Origin: CATOSK01 sp963665735
GTDB taxonomy: Bacteria > Chloroflexota > Dehalococcoidia > Lucifugimonadales > UBA3495
DNA length: 64,000 nucleotides
Assembly (NCBI GenBank): GCA_963665735.1
Contig: OY762444.1
Location: forward strand, 3,782,001-3,846,000
Direction: 5' to 3'
Position numbers and translations under genes: made by a program
In this document: positions 8,888 to 16,724 of the stretch, in pieces
How the letters are laid out: every line of letters starts with the position of its first letter
How positions within the stretch are numbered: position 1 is the first letter of the stretch
The notes under the pieces: model-generated
Database searches by the model: none
Told to the model about the DNA's origin: nothing
What the model saw: the letters and a program-made list of their open reading frames with translations, nothing else

Positions 8888-9589
8888 TTGAGCTTCGACC
8901 GTTCCACCTACGATTTTCTGACCCGGGGGGAGTTCCTGTCCTGTGAACTGACCCCGGCGGGTTCCAACTACACGTTCTTATCCAAAATCCGCTACGGCGA
9001 CCATACCGGGCTGGCTATCTACAAGCCTCGGGATGGGGAAGTTCCTTTGTGGGACTTTCCTTCCGGCACCCTTTACAAGCGGGAATACGCCGCCTACCTG
9101 CTGAGCGAAATTTTGGGGTGGGACTTCATTCCCTTGACGGTCATCCGCGATGGCCCTTATGGAATCGGCTCGGTCCAGCAATTCATTGAACACGACCCGC
9201 GGGAAAATTACTACACGCTGAACGAAGGCAACGCCGACGCCCTGCGGTGCATCGCCTGTTACGACCTGGTTGCCAACAACACCGACCGCAAGGCCGGCCA
9301 CATCATCATGGACCACCAGGGCAAACTTTGGGGCATTGACCAGGGTTTGACTTTTCACGCCGATACCAAGATTCGCACCTGCATCTGGGACTTTTGCGGC
9401 GAACCCATCCCCCAGGAACACCTGTCCCGGCTGGCCGGGTTCGCCAACGAATTGGCCGCGCCGGGGGAGCGGCTGCGGGAGCTGCTGGCCCTGTTGCGCC
9501 CGGAAGAAGTCACTTCGCTGCACCATCGGCTGGGGTGGGTGCTGCGGGAACGGGTTTACCCCGGTTCCCGGCCCCGGCGGCGGCGTTAG
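8888..9589 (+). CDS. SCO1664-family protein (PI3/4-kinase-like fold)
   Basis: 233 residues, TTG start with a GAAGGG ribosome site about 8 nt upstream. The sequence looks like a minimal phosphoinositide-kinase-like fold: nucleotide-lobe Lys in GLAIYKPRDGE, FPSGTLYKREYAAYLLSEILGW, then a catalytic segment ACYDLVANNTDRKAGHII (N-N-x-D-R) and a metal-binding segment LWGIDQGLTFH (I-D-Q-G). Activity has not been shown for the family to my knowledge. It is coupled to the DUF3090 gene, as in actinobacteria. The third usual neighbour, a phosphoglycerate-mutase-like protein, is not found here. Confidence 0.85.
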   Translation: MSFDRSTYDFLTRGEFLSCELTPAGSNYTFLSKIRYGDHTGLAIYKPRDGEVPLWDFPSGTLYKREYAAYLLSEILGWDFIPLTVIRDGPYGIGSVQQFIEHDPRENYYTLNEGNADALRCIACYDLVANNTDRKAGHIIMDHQGKLWGIDQGLTFHADTKIRTCIWDFCGEPIPQEHLSRLAGFANELAAPGERLRELLALLRPEEVTSLHHRLGWVLRERVYPGSRPRRRR

Positions 9590-9607
9590 GTTGGTCTCAG
9601 GCGGGGA

Positions 9608-9834
9608 TGTGGATTCCGGCCTTCGCGGGAATGACGGGTTGGGGGCGGTAGCGGCACGCCGGTATGACGGTGCGGTTTTTGCCCCTATTCCTTCGGCTAC
9701 GCTTAGGACGGGGTTGGCTGCGGCAAGAATTTTGGATTCTTCGCTGCGCTCAGAATGACATGGGGGATTCCTTAACGGCAAGTAGGTTGTTTTTCGCTTG
9801 GGTTTTCTGGATTCCGGCCTTCGCCGGAATGACG
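9608..9834. repeat. Repeat cluster (two REP family C, one family D)
   Basis: REP C copies at 9608-9638 and 9805-9834 (GGATTCCGGCC...GGAATGACG) flank a family D copy at 9728-9765. They fill most of the 505-bp gap between SCO1664 and the second ABC operon. No gene is seen. Confidence 0.65.
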
Positions 9835-9875
9835 AATTACCTTTGGAAGGGCCTCGGGGAAAAAGGGCGGTGCGC

Positions 9876-9905
9876 TTGACAATGCGTGGGATTCGCTAGT
9901 ATTGT
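9876..9905 (+). promoter_or_regulatory. Candidate sigma70 promoter for the second ABC operon
   Basis: TTGACA at 9876-9881, 18-nt spacer, TATTGT at 9900-9905. It leaves a leader of about 185 nt before the GTG start at 10095. It resembles the promoter at 6927-6955 (TTGACAAT ... GCTAG). Confidence 0.5.
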
Positions 9906-9914
9906 ACGCCAGTC

Positions 9915-10008
9915 TTGCGGCGCAAAACCAAGGGCAGACCTCTCGGTATGCACCTGTTTGACGCTTTGCGGCGTAAACCCAGCTTAATCCGTACTCTAAA
10001 CGGCGCAA
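9915..10008. promoter_or_regulatory. Three operator-like palindromic sites in the ABC operon leader
   Basis: TTGCGGCGCAA (9915-9925), TTTGCGGCGTAAA (9965-9977) and a half-matching ACGGCGCAA (10000-10008) fit one palindromic consensus, TTTGCGGCGYAAA. Centres at 9920, 9971 and 10003 are 51 and 32 bp apart, close to 5 and 3 helical turns, so a bound protein would sit on one DNA face. All lie just downstream of the promoter, where a repressor would act. Confidence 0.4.
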
Positions 10009-10094
10009 GTCGCTAGATAATGTTCAGGGGGTGATGGAACGCCCCCGTTGGCTGCCCCGGAAAAATCAGGTTGCTTACGGAGGAGGTAAGGAAA

Positions 10095-11867
10095 GTGAAA
10101 CCCGTTGTATTTCTTTTGGCAGGTCTGTTGACCCTTGGCCTTATCGTCGCTTGTGGTTCCGCCGCCGAACCCCAGATCGTCGAAGTCGAAAAGGTGGTGG
10201 AAAAAGAAGTCGTAGTTGAAAAGGAAGTCCAAGTTCCCGGGGAGGTGGTGGAGAAGATAGTCGAAAAAGAAGTCCAGGTGGAAGTCGAGAAGGAGGTCGA
10301 AAGGCTGGTAGTGGCCACGCCCACGCCGGTGCCGACGCCTTCGGCAGTTGAAGCCGGGCCTCGCGGGGAACTCATCGCCTCCGCCGACGACCTGGTGAAC
10401 ATGAGCACCGACAACCTGGGCCTGCTGTCGGTTCCCCAGTCCAGCATCTACATGGAAGAGATGTTCGACTTCCTGATTGACCTGGATTTCGACAACAAAC
10501 TGGTGCCGGGCCTGGCGGAAAGCTGGGAACTGTCCGATGACCAGTTGACCTGGACGTTCAAGATTCGGGACGGGGTACAGTTCCACGACGGCTCCGACGT
10601 GACTGCCGAAGACGTGGCTTACAGTTGGAACCGGACGTTCTTTGACCCCAGGTCGGAGAACAGCACCGCTCTGGAATTGGCCAACCAAACCGAGTCCTTG
10701 ACCGGGGTGGGGGACCAGTTCGTTATCAAGACCCACGAACCGCAGGCCAACGCCGGGATTTGGGGCAGTTTCCCCTTCCTGAGTTCCGGCTCGTTTACCT
10801 ACTCCAAGGCCCAGATTGAGGCCGGGGAGGATGCTTTCCGGGAAGCGCCCATCGGCACCGGCCCCTACCAGTTTGACAGCCGGATTCCCAACCAGTTCAT
10901 CACCATGACCTCCTCGGAAGTTGGTCACTGGCGGAAGGACCCGGGGTTCCAGACAGTGACCGTCCTGGAGATACCGGAACTGGCTACCCGCATTGCCCTG
11001 CTCAAGACCGGGGCCGCGGACATCATCGGCGCGTCCATTGCGGTGAAGGAGGACATCCTGGCGAATGGCCTCCAGGTTAAGACCGCTCCCGCTACTACGG
11101 TCAGCGTGGTCTGGTGCTGGTACCAGTGGTCGCCGGGCCACCCCTGTCATGACCCCAAGATTCGGGAGGCCATTGCCATATCCATTGACCGGCAGACCAT
11201 CGCCGACCGGCTCTACTTCGGGGAAGCCTTCCCCATCGGCAACTTCGTGTCGGCTCGGGACACCTTCGGCTACGACCCGGACCTGGAGCCGCAGCCCTAC
11301 GACCCGGAGCGGGCCAAGCAGTTGATGTCCGAATCCACCTTCCCGGACGGGTTTGAAGTCCAGATTGAGACCTATCTTAATGACTCGGACTTCCCGGCTT
11401 TGCCCACTTTGGCCGAGGCGGTGCTGGGCTACCTGAACGAAATCGGCATCACCGGCGAAGTCAAGGTCTTTGACTGGACCAACCTTTCCGGCACACTCCG
11501 GTCCAGGGGTATGGACCCCACCCCCGAGGAGCGGCCCTACCCGCTGGTGATTCGGGGCAACGACTCCCGTTACTCCGGCCTGCGGTGGATGCGGGGCTGG
11601 TATCACTCCACCCGCAGCGTCCGGCCGGTGGTGGGGGATTCCACCCCTCACGTTGACGAACTCATCGAAAAGGCAGGCTCCGCGTTCGACGCGGACGAGC
11701 AGGAGGAATATATTCGGGAATTCAACCGGCTGCTGACCAACGAATTCCGCCACGCTCCCCTGATTTCCGCCAACGCGGTGTTTGGAATCTCCAACAAGGT
11801 GAAGGAATGGACTCCCATAAGCGGGCGTCCCTTCCCGCATAACTTCTGGTCGGCCCGGCCGCATTAA
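10095..11867 (+). CDS. ABC transporter substrate-binding lipoprotein, family 5, with V/E/K-repeat linker
   Basis: 590 residues from a GTG start preceded by GGAGGAGG 6-8 nt upstream; the in-frame TTG at 10071 lies before that ribosome site and is rejected. The signal peptide ends LGLIVAC with the lipidated Cys near residue 20. A ~50-residue charged linker built of V-E-K-E-V repeats follows, then a Pro/Thr hinge (ATPTPVPTPS). The SBP family 5 core is shown by LTWTFKIRDGVQFHDGSDVTAEDVAYSW and CHDPKIREAIAISIDRQTIADRLYFG. This style of linker is typical of Chloroflexota binding proteins. It heads a five-gene operon. Confidence 0.92.
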   Translation: MKPVVFLLAGLLTLGLIVACGSAAEPQIVEVEKVVEKEVVVEKEVQVPGEVVEKIVEKEVQVEVEKEVERLVVATPTPVPTPSAVEAGPRGELIASADDLVNMSTDNLGLLSVPQSSIYMEEMFDFLIDLDFDNKLVPGLAESWELSDDQLTWTFKIRDGVQFHDGSDVTAEDVAYSWNRTFFDPRSENSTALELANQTESLTGVGDQFVIKTHEPQANAGIWGSFPFLSSGSFTYSKAQIEAGEDAFREAPIGTGPYQFDSRIPNQFITMTSSEVGHWRKDPGFQTVTVLEIPELATRIALLKTGAADIIGASIAVKEDILANGLQVKTAPATTVSVVWCWYQWSPGHPCHDPKIREAIAISIDRQTIADRLYFGEAFPIGNFVSARDTFGYDPDLEPQPYDPERAKQLMSESTFPDGFEVQIETYLNDSDFPALPTLAEAVLGYLNEIGITGEVKVFDWTNLSGTLRSRGMDPTPEERPYPLVIRGNDSRYSGLRWMRGWYHSTRSVRPVVGDSTPHVDELIEKAGSAFDADEQEEYIREFNRLLTNEFRHAPLISANAVFGISNKVKEWTPISGRPFPHNFWSARPH

Positions 11868-11903
11868 CAACGGCCCCAAAACGGCCCAAGCCAGACGCAC
11901 CAA

Positions 11904-11939
11904 AGGACAGGCTGCCTGGATTATCGGGGGGCCTGTCCT
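11904..11939 (+). promoter_or_regulatory. Intercistronic hairpin between binding protein and permease
   Basis: AGGACAGGC (11904-11912) and GCCTGTCCT (11931-11939) form a perfect 9-bp stem with an 18-nt loop. No T-run follows, so it is less likely a terminator than an RNA-stability or processing element that keeps binding-protein mRNA more abundant than permease mRNA. Confidence 0.5.
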
Positions 11940-12012
11940 CCCAAAGGTTCCGTGAAAACCCCCGTTTCATTGCCAAGCCACGGGCAAAGGTGACGCGAGA
12001 AGGGAATCGGCC

Positions 12013-12936
12013 ATGCTCGGCTACATCGCCGGACGGATTCTTCAAGGTATAATCAACATCCTTTTCATCACGGTGCTGGTGTTCCTGCTGGCCCGGGCCA
12101 GCGGGGACCCGGTGGAGGCTTTCGTCCCAGACGAAGCCAGCGCAGCTACCGTGGAGTTAATCAAGGAGCGGATGGGGCTTAACGACCCGCTCCACGTGCA
12201 GTATTGGATTTTCTTCAAAGGTCTGCTGGTGGGCGACCTGGGCGACTCCAAAATCCTGAAAGAGCCGGTGACCAAGCTGCTGGTGGAACGGCTGCCGGCC
12301 ACTTTTTCCCTGGCCGCCACTGCCATGTTCATCGCGATGGTCATGGCCCTGCCGTTGGGGGTGCTGAGCGCGGTTTACCGCGACACCTGGATTGACCGGG
12401 TGGCCAAGATAGTTGCCTTCCTGGGGCAATCCAGCCCCCAGTTCTGGATTGGCATCATGCTGATGATTCTGTTCGCCGTGCTGCTGGGGTGGTTGCCGGT
12501 AGCCGGGCGTTCCGGGCCGTCCAGCTATATCCTGCCCGGTTTCGTCATGGGTTGGTTTGTGATTGCCGGGCTGGTGCGGTTGACCCGTTCCAGTATGCTG
12601 GACGTGCTGGACAGCGACTACATAACCATGGCGCGGGGAAAGGGACTGCCGGAAAGAACGGTTATCTGGAAACACGCCCTACGCAACGCCATGATTCCGG
12701 TGCTGACCTATTCGGGGTTAATCTTGGGCGGGTTTATGAACGGGTCGGTGGTGGTGGAGGCGGTCTTTGCCTGGCCCGGCATCGGACGGCTGGCCCTGGA
12801 CGCGGTGCAGGGACGGGATTTCCCGGTGGTGCAGGGCGTGGTCATCATGGTGGGAGCCTTCTTCGTGGTAATCAACCTGCTGGTTGACATTACCTACGCC
12901 ATCGTCAATCCTCGCATCAAGTACTCCTCCAACTAG
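12013..12936 (+). CDS. Peptide/nickel-type ABC transporter permease (DppB-like)
   Basis: 307 residues, six predicted membrane spans. The EAA loop is SDYITMARGKGLPERTVIWKHALRN and the family ending is TYAIVNPRIKYSSN. It is closely similar in layout to the permease at 4157-5077 (both contain SSPQFWIGIMLMI / AAPQFWVAIMLIL-type segments). GAAGGGA lies 8-14 nt before the ATG. Second gene of the operon, after a 145-bp gap holding the hairpin at 11904-11939. Confidence 0.92.
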   Translation: MLGYIAGRILQGIINILFITVLVFLLARASGDPVEAFVPDEASAATVELIKERMGLNDPLHVQYWIFFKGLLVGDLGDSKILKEPVTKLLVERLPATFSLAATAMFIAMVMALPLGVLSAVYRDTWIDRVAKIVAFLGQSSPQFWIGIMLMILFAVLLGWLPVAGRSGPSSYILPGFVMGWFVIAGLVRLTRSSMLDVLDSDYITMARGKGLPERTVIWKHALRNAMIPVLTYSGLILGGFMNGSVVVEAVFAWPGIGRLALDAVQGRDFPVVQGVVIMVGAFFVVINLLVDITYAIVNPRIKYSSN

Positions 12937-12953
12937 CAGGAAAGGAGCGGTCT

Positions 12954-13859
12954 ATGGCTCAGGCTACAAGCCAGCCCGTATTGGAAACTCAAAGCCTGTC
13001 CTTGCGACGGCGGGCCTACGCCATCGTTGACGGTCTGCGGCGCGCGCCTTTGATTCCCACCATCGGCCTCGCAATCATAATCATCTGCGCCTTGTTCGCC
13101 CCCTGGATTGCGCCTTTTGAACCGACCAAGAATGACATAATCAACAACTTCGTCCCCCCGGCCTGGCACGAGGGCGGCAGTTGGAAGAACGCCCTGGGTA
13201 CGGACAAACTGGGCCGGGATATGCTCAGCCGGATTATCCACGGCACCCGGGTATCCCTGAGCCTGTCCATCGCCGTTATCCTGCTGGGCGGCACGGCGGG
13301 GACTTTCTTCGGCCTGGCATCCGGGTTCATGGGGGGCAAGACGGACGCGGTGGTGCAACGGGGCGTAGAAGCCATTTTGGCCTTGCCGCTAATCCTGGTG
13401 GCGCTGGTGTTTATGAGCGCCTTCGGGACCAGTTTCACCAACGTCATTTTCATCTTATCGCCATTTGTGGCCGCCCGGTTCGCGCGGATGGTGCGGGGGG
13501 AGGCGTTGGCGATTAAGGAACTGGACTACGTGGCCCTGGCCCGGGTGGTCGGCTCGCCCACGCATCGGATTGTGGCCAAGCACATCCTGCCCAACGTATT
13601 CAACACGGTGATAGTGCTGTCAACGCTGGAAGTGGGCCACCTGATTCTGGTGGAATCGTCGCTGAGCTTCCTGGGTGTGGGGATTCCGCCGCCCCGTCCG
13701 GCCTGGGGGTTGATGGTGGCCGACGGGCGGGACTTTATCCAGAGCCATTACTGGCTGACGCTGTTCCCCGGCCTGGCGATTCTGGTTTCGGTAATGTGCC
13801 TCAACCTGTTCGGGGACTGGTTGCGGGATACTCTTGACCCCCGGCGGCGGCAACTTTAA
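12954..13859 (+). CDS. Peptide/nickel-type ABC transporter permease (DppC-like)
   Basis: 301 residues with the DppC layout: one N-terminal span (LIPTIGLAIIIICALFAPWI), the segment ALGTDKLGRDMLSRIIHGTRVS, and five further spans. The EAA loop is DYVALARVVGSPTHRIVAKH and the end DWLRDTLDPRRRQL. It follows the DppB-like gene by 17 nt with an AAAGGAG ribosome site. Together they form the membrane channel of the importer. Confidence 0.92.
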   Translation: MAQATSQPVLETQSLSLRRRAYAIVDGLRRAPLIPTIGLAIIIICALFAPWIAPFEPTKNDIINNFVPPAWHEGGSWKNALGTDKLGRDMLSRIIHGTRVSLSLSIAVILLGGTAGTFFGLASGFMGGKTDAVVQRGVEAILALPLILVALVFMSAFGTSFTNVIFILSPFVAARFARMVRGEALAIKELDYVALARVVGSPTHRIVAKHILPNVFNTVIVLSTLEVGHLILVESSLSFLGVGIPPPRPAWGLMVADGRDFIQSHYWLTLFPGLAILVSVMCLNLFGDWLRDTLDPRRRQL

Positions 13860-13877
13860 GGGGCGGCTTACGGCCCG

Positions 13878-14879
13878 GTGGATATGCAGAACGAAAGCAA
13901 CAACCAGAACATCCTGCTCAAGGTTGACGGCCTGAAGACCTACTTCTTCCAACGCCACGGCGTGCTGAAGGCGGTGGATGGGGTAAGTTTCACCATCCAC
14001 GAGGGCGAGGCTGTGGGGTTGGTGGGCGAGTCGGGCAGCGGCAAGACCATGACCTGCCTTTCCCTGATGCGGCTGGTTCCCCGGCCCGGCGCGCAGATTG
14101 TAGAGGGGGAGGTCTGGTTCAAGGGGGAGAACCTGCTGGAACTGCCGGAAAGCCGGATGCGGGAGTACCGGGGTCACCGCATGGCGATAATCATGCAGGA
14201 CCCCCAAACGTCGCTGAATCCGGTTTACACGGTCGGGGAGCAGGTGGCGGAGCCGGTGCGGTTGCACCTGCACGAACACGGCCAGCAGGCGTTGGAACGG
14301 GTGCTGGACTCCCTGCGGGCGGTGCGGATTCCCCGCCCGGAACTGCGATTAAAGCAATACCCCCACCAGTTCAGCGGCGGCATGAGGCAAAGGGTGGTGG
14401 CGGCTATGGGCTTAACCACGGAGCCGGAGCTGCTGATTGCCGACGAGCCTACCACCTCGCTTGACGTTACGATTCAAGCCCAATTCCTGGGGTTAATTCG
14501 GGAGTTGCAGCGGGAAAGCGGCACCAGCGTTATCTGGGTGACGCACGACCTGGGCATTGTCGCGCAGATGTGCGACCGGGTTAACGTGATGTACGCCGGG
14601 CGCATCGTGGAAAGCGGCGGCGTCCGCCAGATATACAAGGAACCCCAGCATCCCTACACGCGCGCGCTGCTGGATTCGGTGCCGGTGATGGGAGACAAGC
14701 GGGAGCGGCTGTACCAGATTGAGGGCCAGCCGCCGGACTTGCGGGACATTCCCCAGGGCTGTCCCTTCTGGCCGCGCTGCCCGGAGGCGATGGACAAGTG
14801 CAAGGAGGAGTACCCGCCGCGCACATCTTTGGGTGGCGAGGACTTCGTGCATTGCTGGCTGGCGGAGCCGGGGGGGTAA
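13878..14879 (+). CDS. Peptide ABC transporter ATP-binding protein (DppD-like)
   Basis: 333 residues from GTG 13878 (ATG 13884 is an equal alternative). Walker A GESGSGKT is at residues 50-57, the signature is FSGGMRQRV, Walker B LLIADEPTTSLD and the switch His WVTHD. The C-terminal oligopeptide-transporter domain has the Cys cluster CPFWPRCPEAMDKC. In DppD relatives such a Cys-rich C-terminal segment can bind an iron-sulfur cluster. It pairs with the following ATPase as a heterodimer energising the two permeases; gap to the permease is 18 nt. Confidence 0.92.
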   Translation: MDMQNESNNQNILLKVDGLKTYFFQRHGVLKAVDGVSFTIHEGEAVGLVGESGSGKTMTCLSLMRLVPRPGAQIVEGEVWFKGENLLELPESRMREYRGHRMAIIMQDPQTSLNPVYTVGEQVAEPVRLHLHEHGQQALERVLDSLRAVRIPRPELRLKQYPHQFSGGMRQRVVAAMGLTTEPELLIADEPTTSLDVTIQAQFLGLIRELQRESGTSVIWVTHDLGIVAQMCDRVNVMYAGRIVESGGVRQIYKEPQHPYTRALLDSVPVMGDKRERLYQIEGQPPDLRDIPQGCPFWPRCPEAMDKCKEEYPPRTSLGGEDFVHCWLAEPGG

Positions 14880-14880
14880 T

Positions 14881-15864
14881 TTGGCTGACCGATTGCTGGA
14901 AGTAGAAGGACTGGTCAAGCACTTCCGCGGCAGCGGGGGCCTGCTGGGACGAAACGCCGAGGCAATCCGCGCGGTTGACGGCGTTAACTTTTCCATTGGG
15001 GAGGGCGAGACTTTCGCCTTGGTGGGAGAAAGCGGCTGCGGCAAGACTACCGTAGCCAAGATGATCCTGCTGTTGGAGCGGCCCACCGGGGGACTAATCC
15101 GGTTCAAGGGCCAGGACGTTAACGGACTGCGGGGCGGCGGCCTGAAGGAATACAAACGGTTGGTGCAGGCGGTTTTCCAGGACCCGTACAGTTCCCTTAA
15201 CCCGCGGATGCAGGTTTTGGACATAATCGGGGAACCGTTGCAAGTTCACCAGGGGATGCGGGGCCGGGAACTGCGGATGCGGGTGGGGGAGTTGCTGGAA
15301 AACGTGGGGTTAAGCCCGGTAACCGGGTCCTTCTTTCCGCACCAGTTCAGCGGCGGCCAGCGTCAGCGCATCGCCATTGCCCGCGCTCTGGCGTTGCGGC
15401 CTCAGTTGATTGTGCTTGATGAGCCGGTGTCGGGGTTGGACGTTTCCATCCGCGCCCAGATTCTCAACCTGCTGGTTGACCTGCAAAGCGACCTGGGGTT
15501 GAGCTACCTGCTCATCTCCCACGACCTGGCCATCGTGGAGCACATGAGCCACCGGGTAGGGGTGATGTACGTAGGCAAGATGGTGGAGTTGGCGGACAAA
15601 GAAGACCTGTACGCCAACACGCTGCACCCGTACAGCCGGGCCTTGCTGGCCTCGGTTCCCCAGCCGGACCCGGACATACCGATGGGAGAAACCATCAGCG
15701 GCGAAGTTGCCAGCCCCATCAACCCGCCCACCGGCTGCCGGTTCCATCCCCGTTGCCCTATCTATATGGAAACGGGAATGTGCCGGGAGGTGGAACCGCA
15801 ATGGCGGGAAATCGAGGCGGAACACTTGACCGCGTGCCACAAGGTTGAGCCGGCGGTGGTCTAA
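14881..15864 (+). CDS. Peptide ABC transporter ATP-binding protein (DppF-like)
   Basis: 327 residues. I start it at TTG 14881, one base after the stop of the preceding gene and directly behind a GGGGGGGTAA ribosome-site-like run; the open frame extends further upstream but only overlaps the DppD gene. Walker A GESGCGKT is near residues 49-56, the signature FSGGQRQRIAIARAL, Walker B LIVLDEPVSGLD, switch His LISHD. The C-terminal family domain carries CRFHPRCPIYMETGMC. Last gene of the operon, followed by a small repeat element. Confidence 0.92.
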   Translation: MADRLLEVEGLVKHFRGSGGLLGRNAEAIRAVDGVNFSIGEGETFALVGESGCGKTTVAKMILLLERPTGGLIRFKGQDVNGLRGGGLKEYKRLVQAVFQDPYSSLNPRMQVLDIIGEPLQVHQGMRGRELRMRVGELLENVGLSPVTGSFFPHQFSGGQRQRIAIARALALRPQLIVLDEPVSGLDVSIRAQILNLLVDLQSDLGLSYLLISHDLAIVEHMSHRVGVMYVGKMVELADKEDLYANTLHPYSRALLASVPQPDPDIPMGETISGEVASPINPPTGCRFHPRCPIYMETGMCREVEPQWREIEAEHLTACHKVEPAVV

Positions 15865-15867
15865 GAA

Positions 15868-15958
15868 GGTGTGCTGAAAGTCCCTTCTTCGTTGCTTTCC
15901 CAACAGGATGCCAACCCCAACCCTCCCCCTCGCAGGGGGAGGGGATTCATCACACACC
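15868..15958. mobile_element. Small element family B, copy 1
   Basis: Ends are GGTGTGCTGAAAGT (left) and an approximate reverse complement ATTCATCACACACC (right). It contains a poly-C palindrome (15911-15947). It matches 40632-40770 over the left ~45 bp (GTGTG-T/C-TGAAA, TCCCTTCTTC, CTTTCCCAACAGGAT). It sits between two convergent genes. Confidence 0.5.
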
Positions 15959-16030
15959 CTCTAGCCTGGCAGTTGGGAACGGGACGATTCCCATTGGAAT
16001 TGCCGAAAATTGCGGTAACGCCGTCGCCAG

Positions 16031-16690
16031 TCAGCCGTCGCGGAGTAGGGAGTAGTCGAACTGTTCCAGGCTGTCCAGGATTACGTGGGCCTGGCTGATG
16101 TCCATGTTGCGGGTGGAGTGGGTGCGGACGGCGATGGTGTAGGCGCCGGATCCTACGGCGGCTTGAATCCCCACCGGCGAATCCTCGATGGCGATGCAGG
16201 AATGGGGGGGCAGACCCAGGCATTGCGCCGCCAGCCGGTAAATGTCCGGGTGGGGTTTCCCGTTGACCACGTCGTCCCCACCCAGCACCACGTCAAAGGC
16301 GTCTTGCAGCTTGATGGTTTCCAACTTCAACCGCACCCACTTTCTCAGGGACGACGACGCGACGGCCCTGGGCAGCCCGCGGCGGACACATTCGTCAATG
16401 AGTTGCTTGACCCCCGGTTGGGGTTGCAGTTCCTCCCGCAGCACTTGGCGCACCATGCCGTCGTACTCGTCAATGTAGCCCTGGATTGAGCCGGGCAGGT
16501 TCCGCATTTGTTTCAGTCGCACCCAAGTCTCTTCCACGGTGGTTCCCAGCAGACGCGCTTCATTTTCCTCTTCGGAGATGGGAGCTTCGCCGTGGCCGGT
16601 GACCAGGCGGTTGATGGCGACCAGGAACAGCGGTTCGCTGTCCACCAGCACGCCGTCCATGTCAAAAATGATTCCCTGGTAGTCTCCCAT
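16031..16690 (-). CDS. HAD-superfamily hydrolase (beta-phosphoglucomutase-like)
   Basis: 219 residues with all HAD motifs: nucleophile and acid in IIFDMDGVLVDSE (Asp10, Asp12), motif II Ser in AVASSS, motif III Lys in VNGKPHPDIY, and acids in AIEDSPVG. The helical cap between motifs I and II places it in subfamily I with PGMB/GPH-type phosphatases; the substrate is not predictable. GGAAGG precedes the ATG. It starts 34 bp after modC and is probably the last gene of the mod operon, a linkage whose meaning is unclear. Confidence 0.85.
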   Translation of the reverse strand: MGDYQGIIFDMDGVLVDSEPLFLVAINRLVTGHGEAPISEEENEARLLGTTVEETWVRLKQMRNLPGSIQGYIDEYDGMVRQVLREELQPQPGVKQLIDECVRRGLPRAVASSSLRKWVRLKLETIKLQDAFDVVLGGDDVVNGKPHPDIYRLAAQCLGLPPHSCIAIEDSPVGIQAAVGSGAYTIAVRTHSTRNMDISQAHVILDSLEQFDYSLLRDG

Positions 16691-16724
16691 TCGTTCTTCC
16701 TTCCCGCGCCGATATGGGCGCAGC

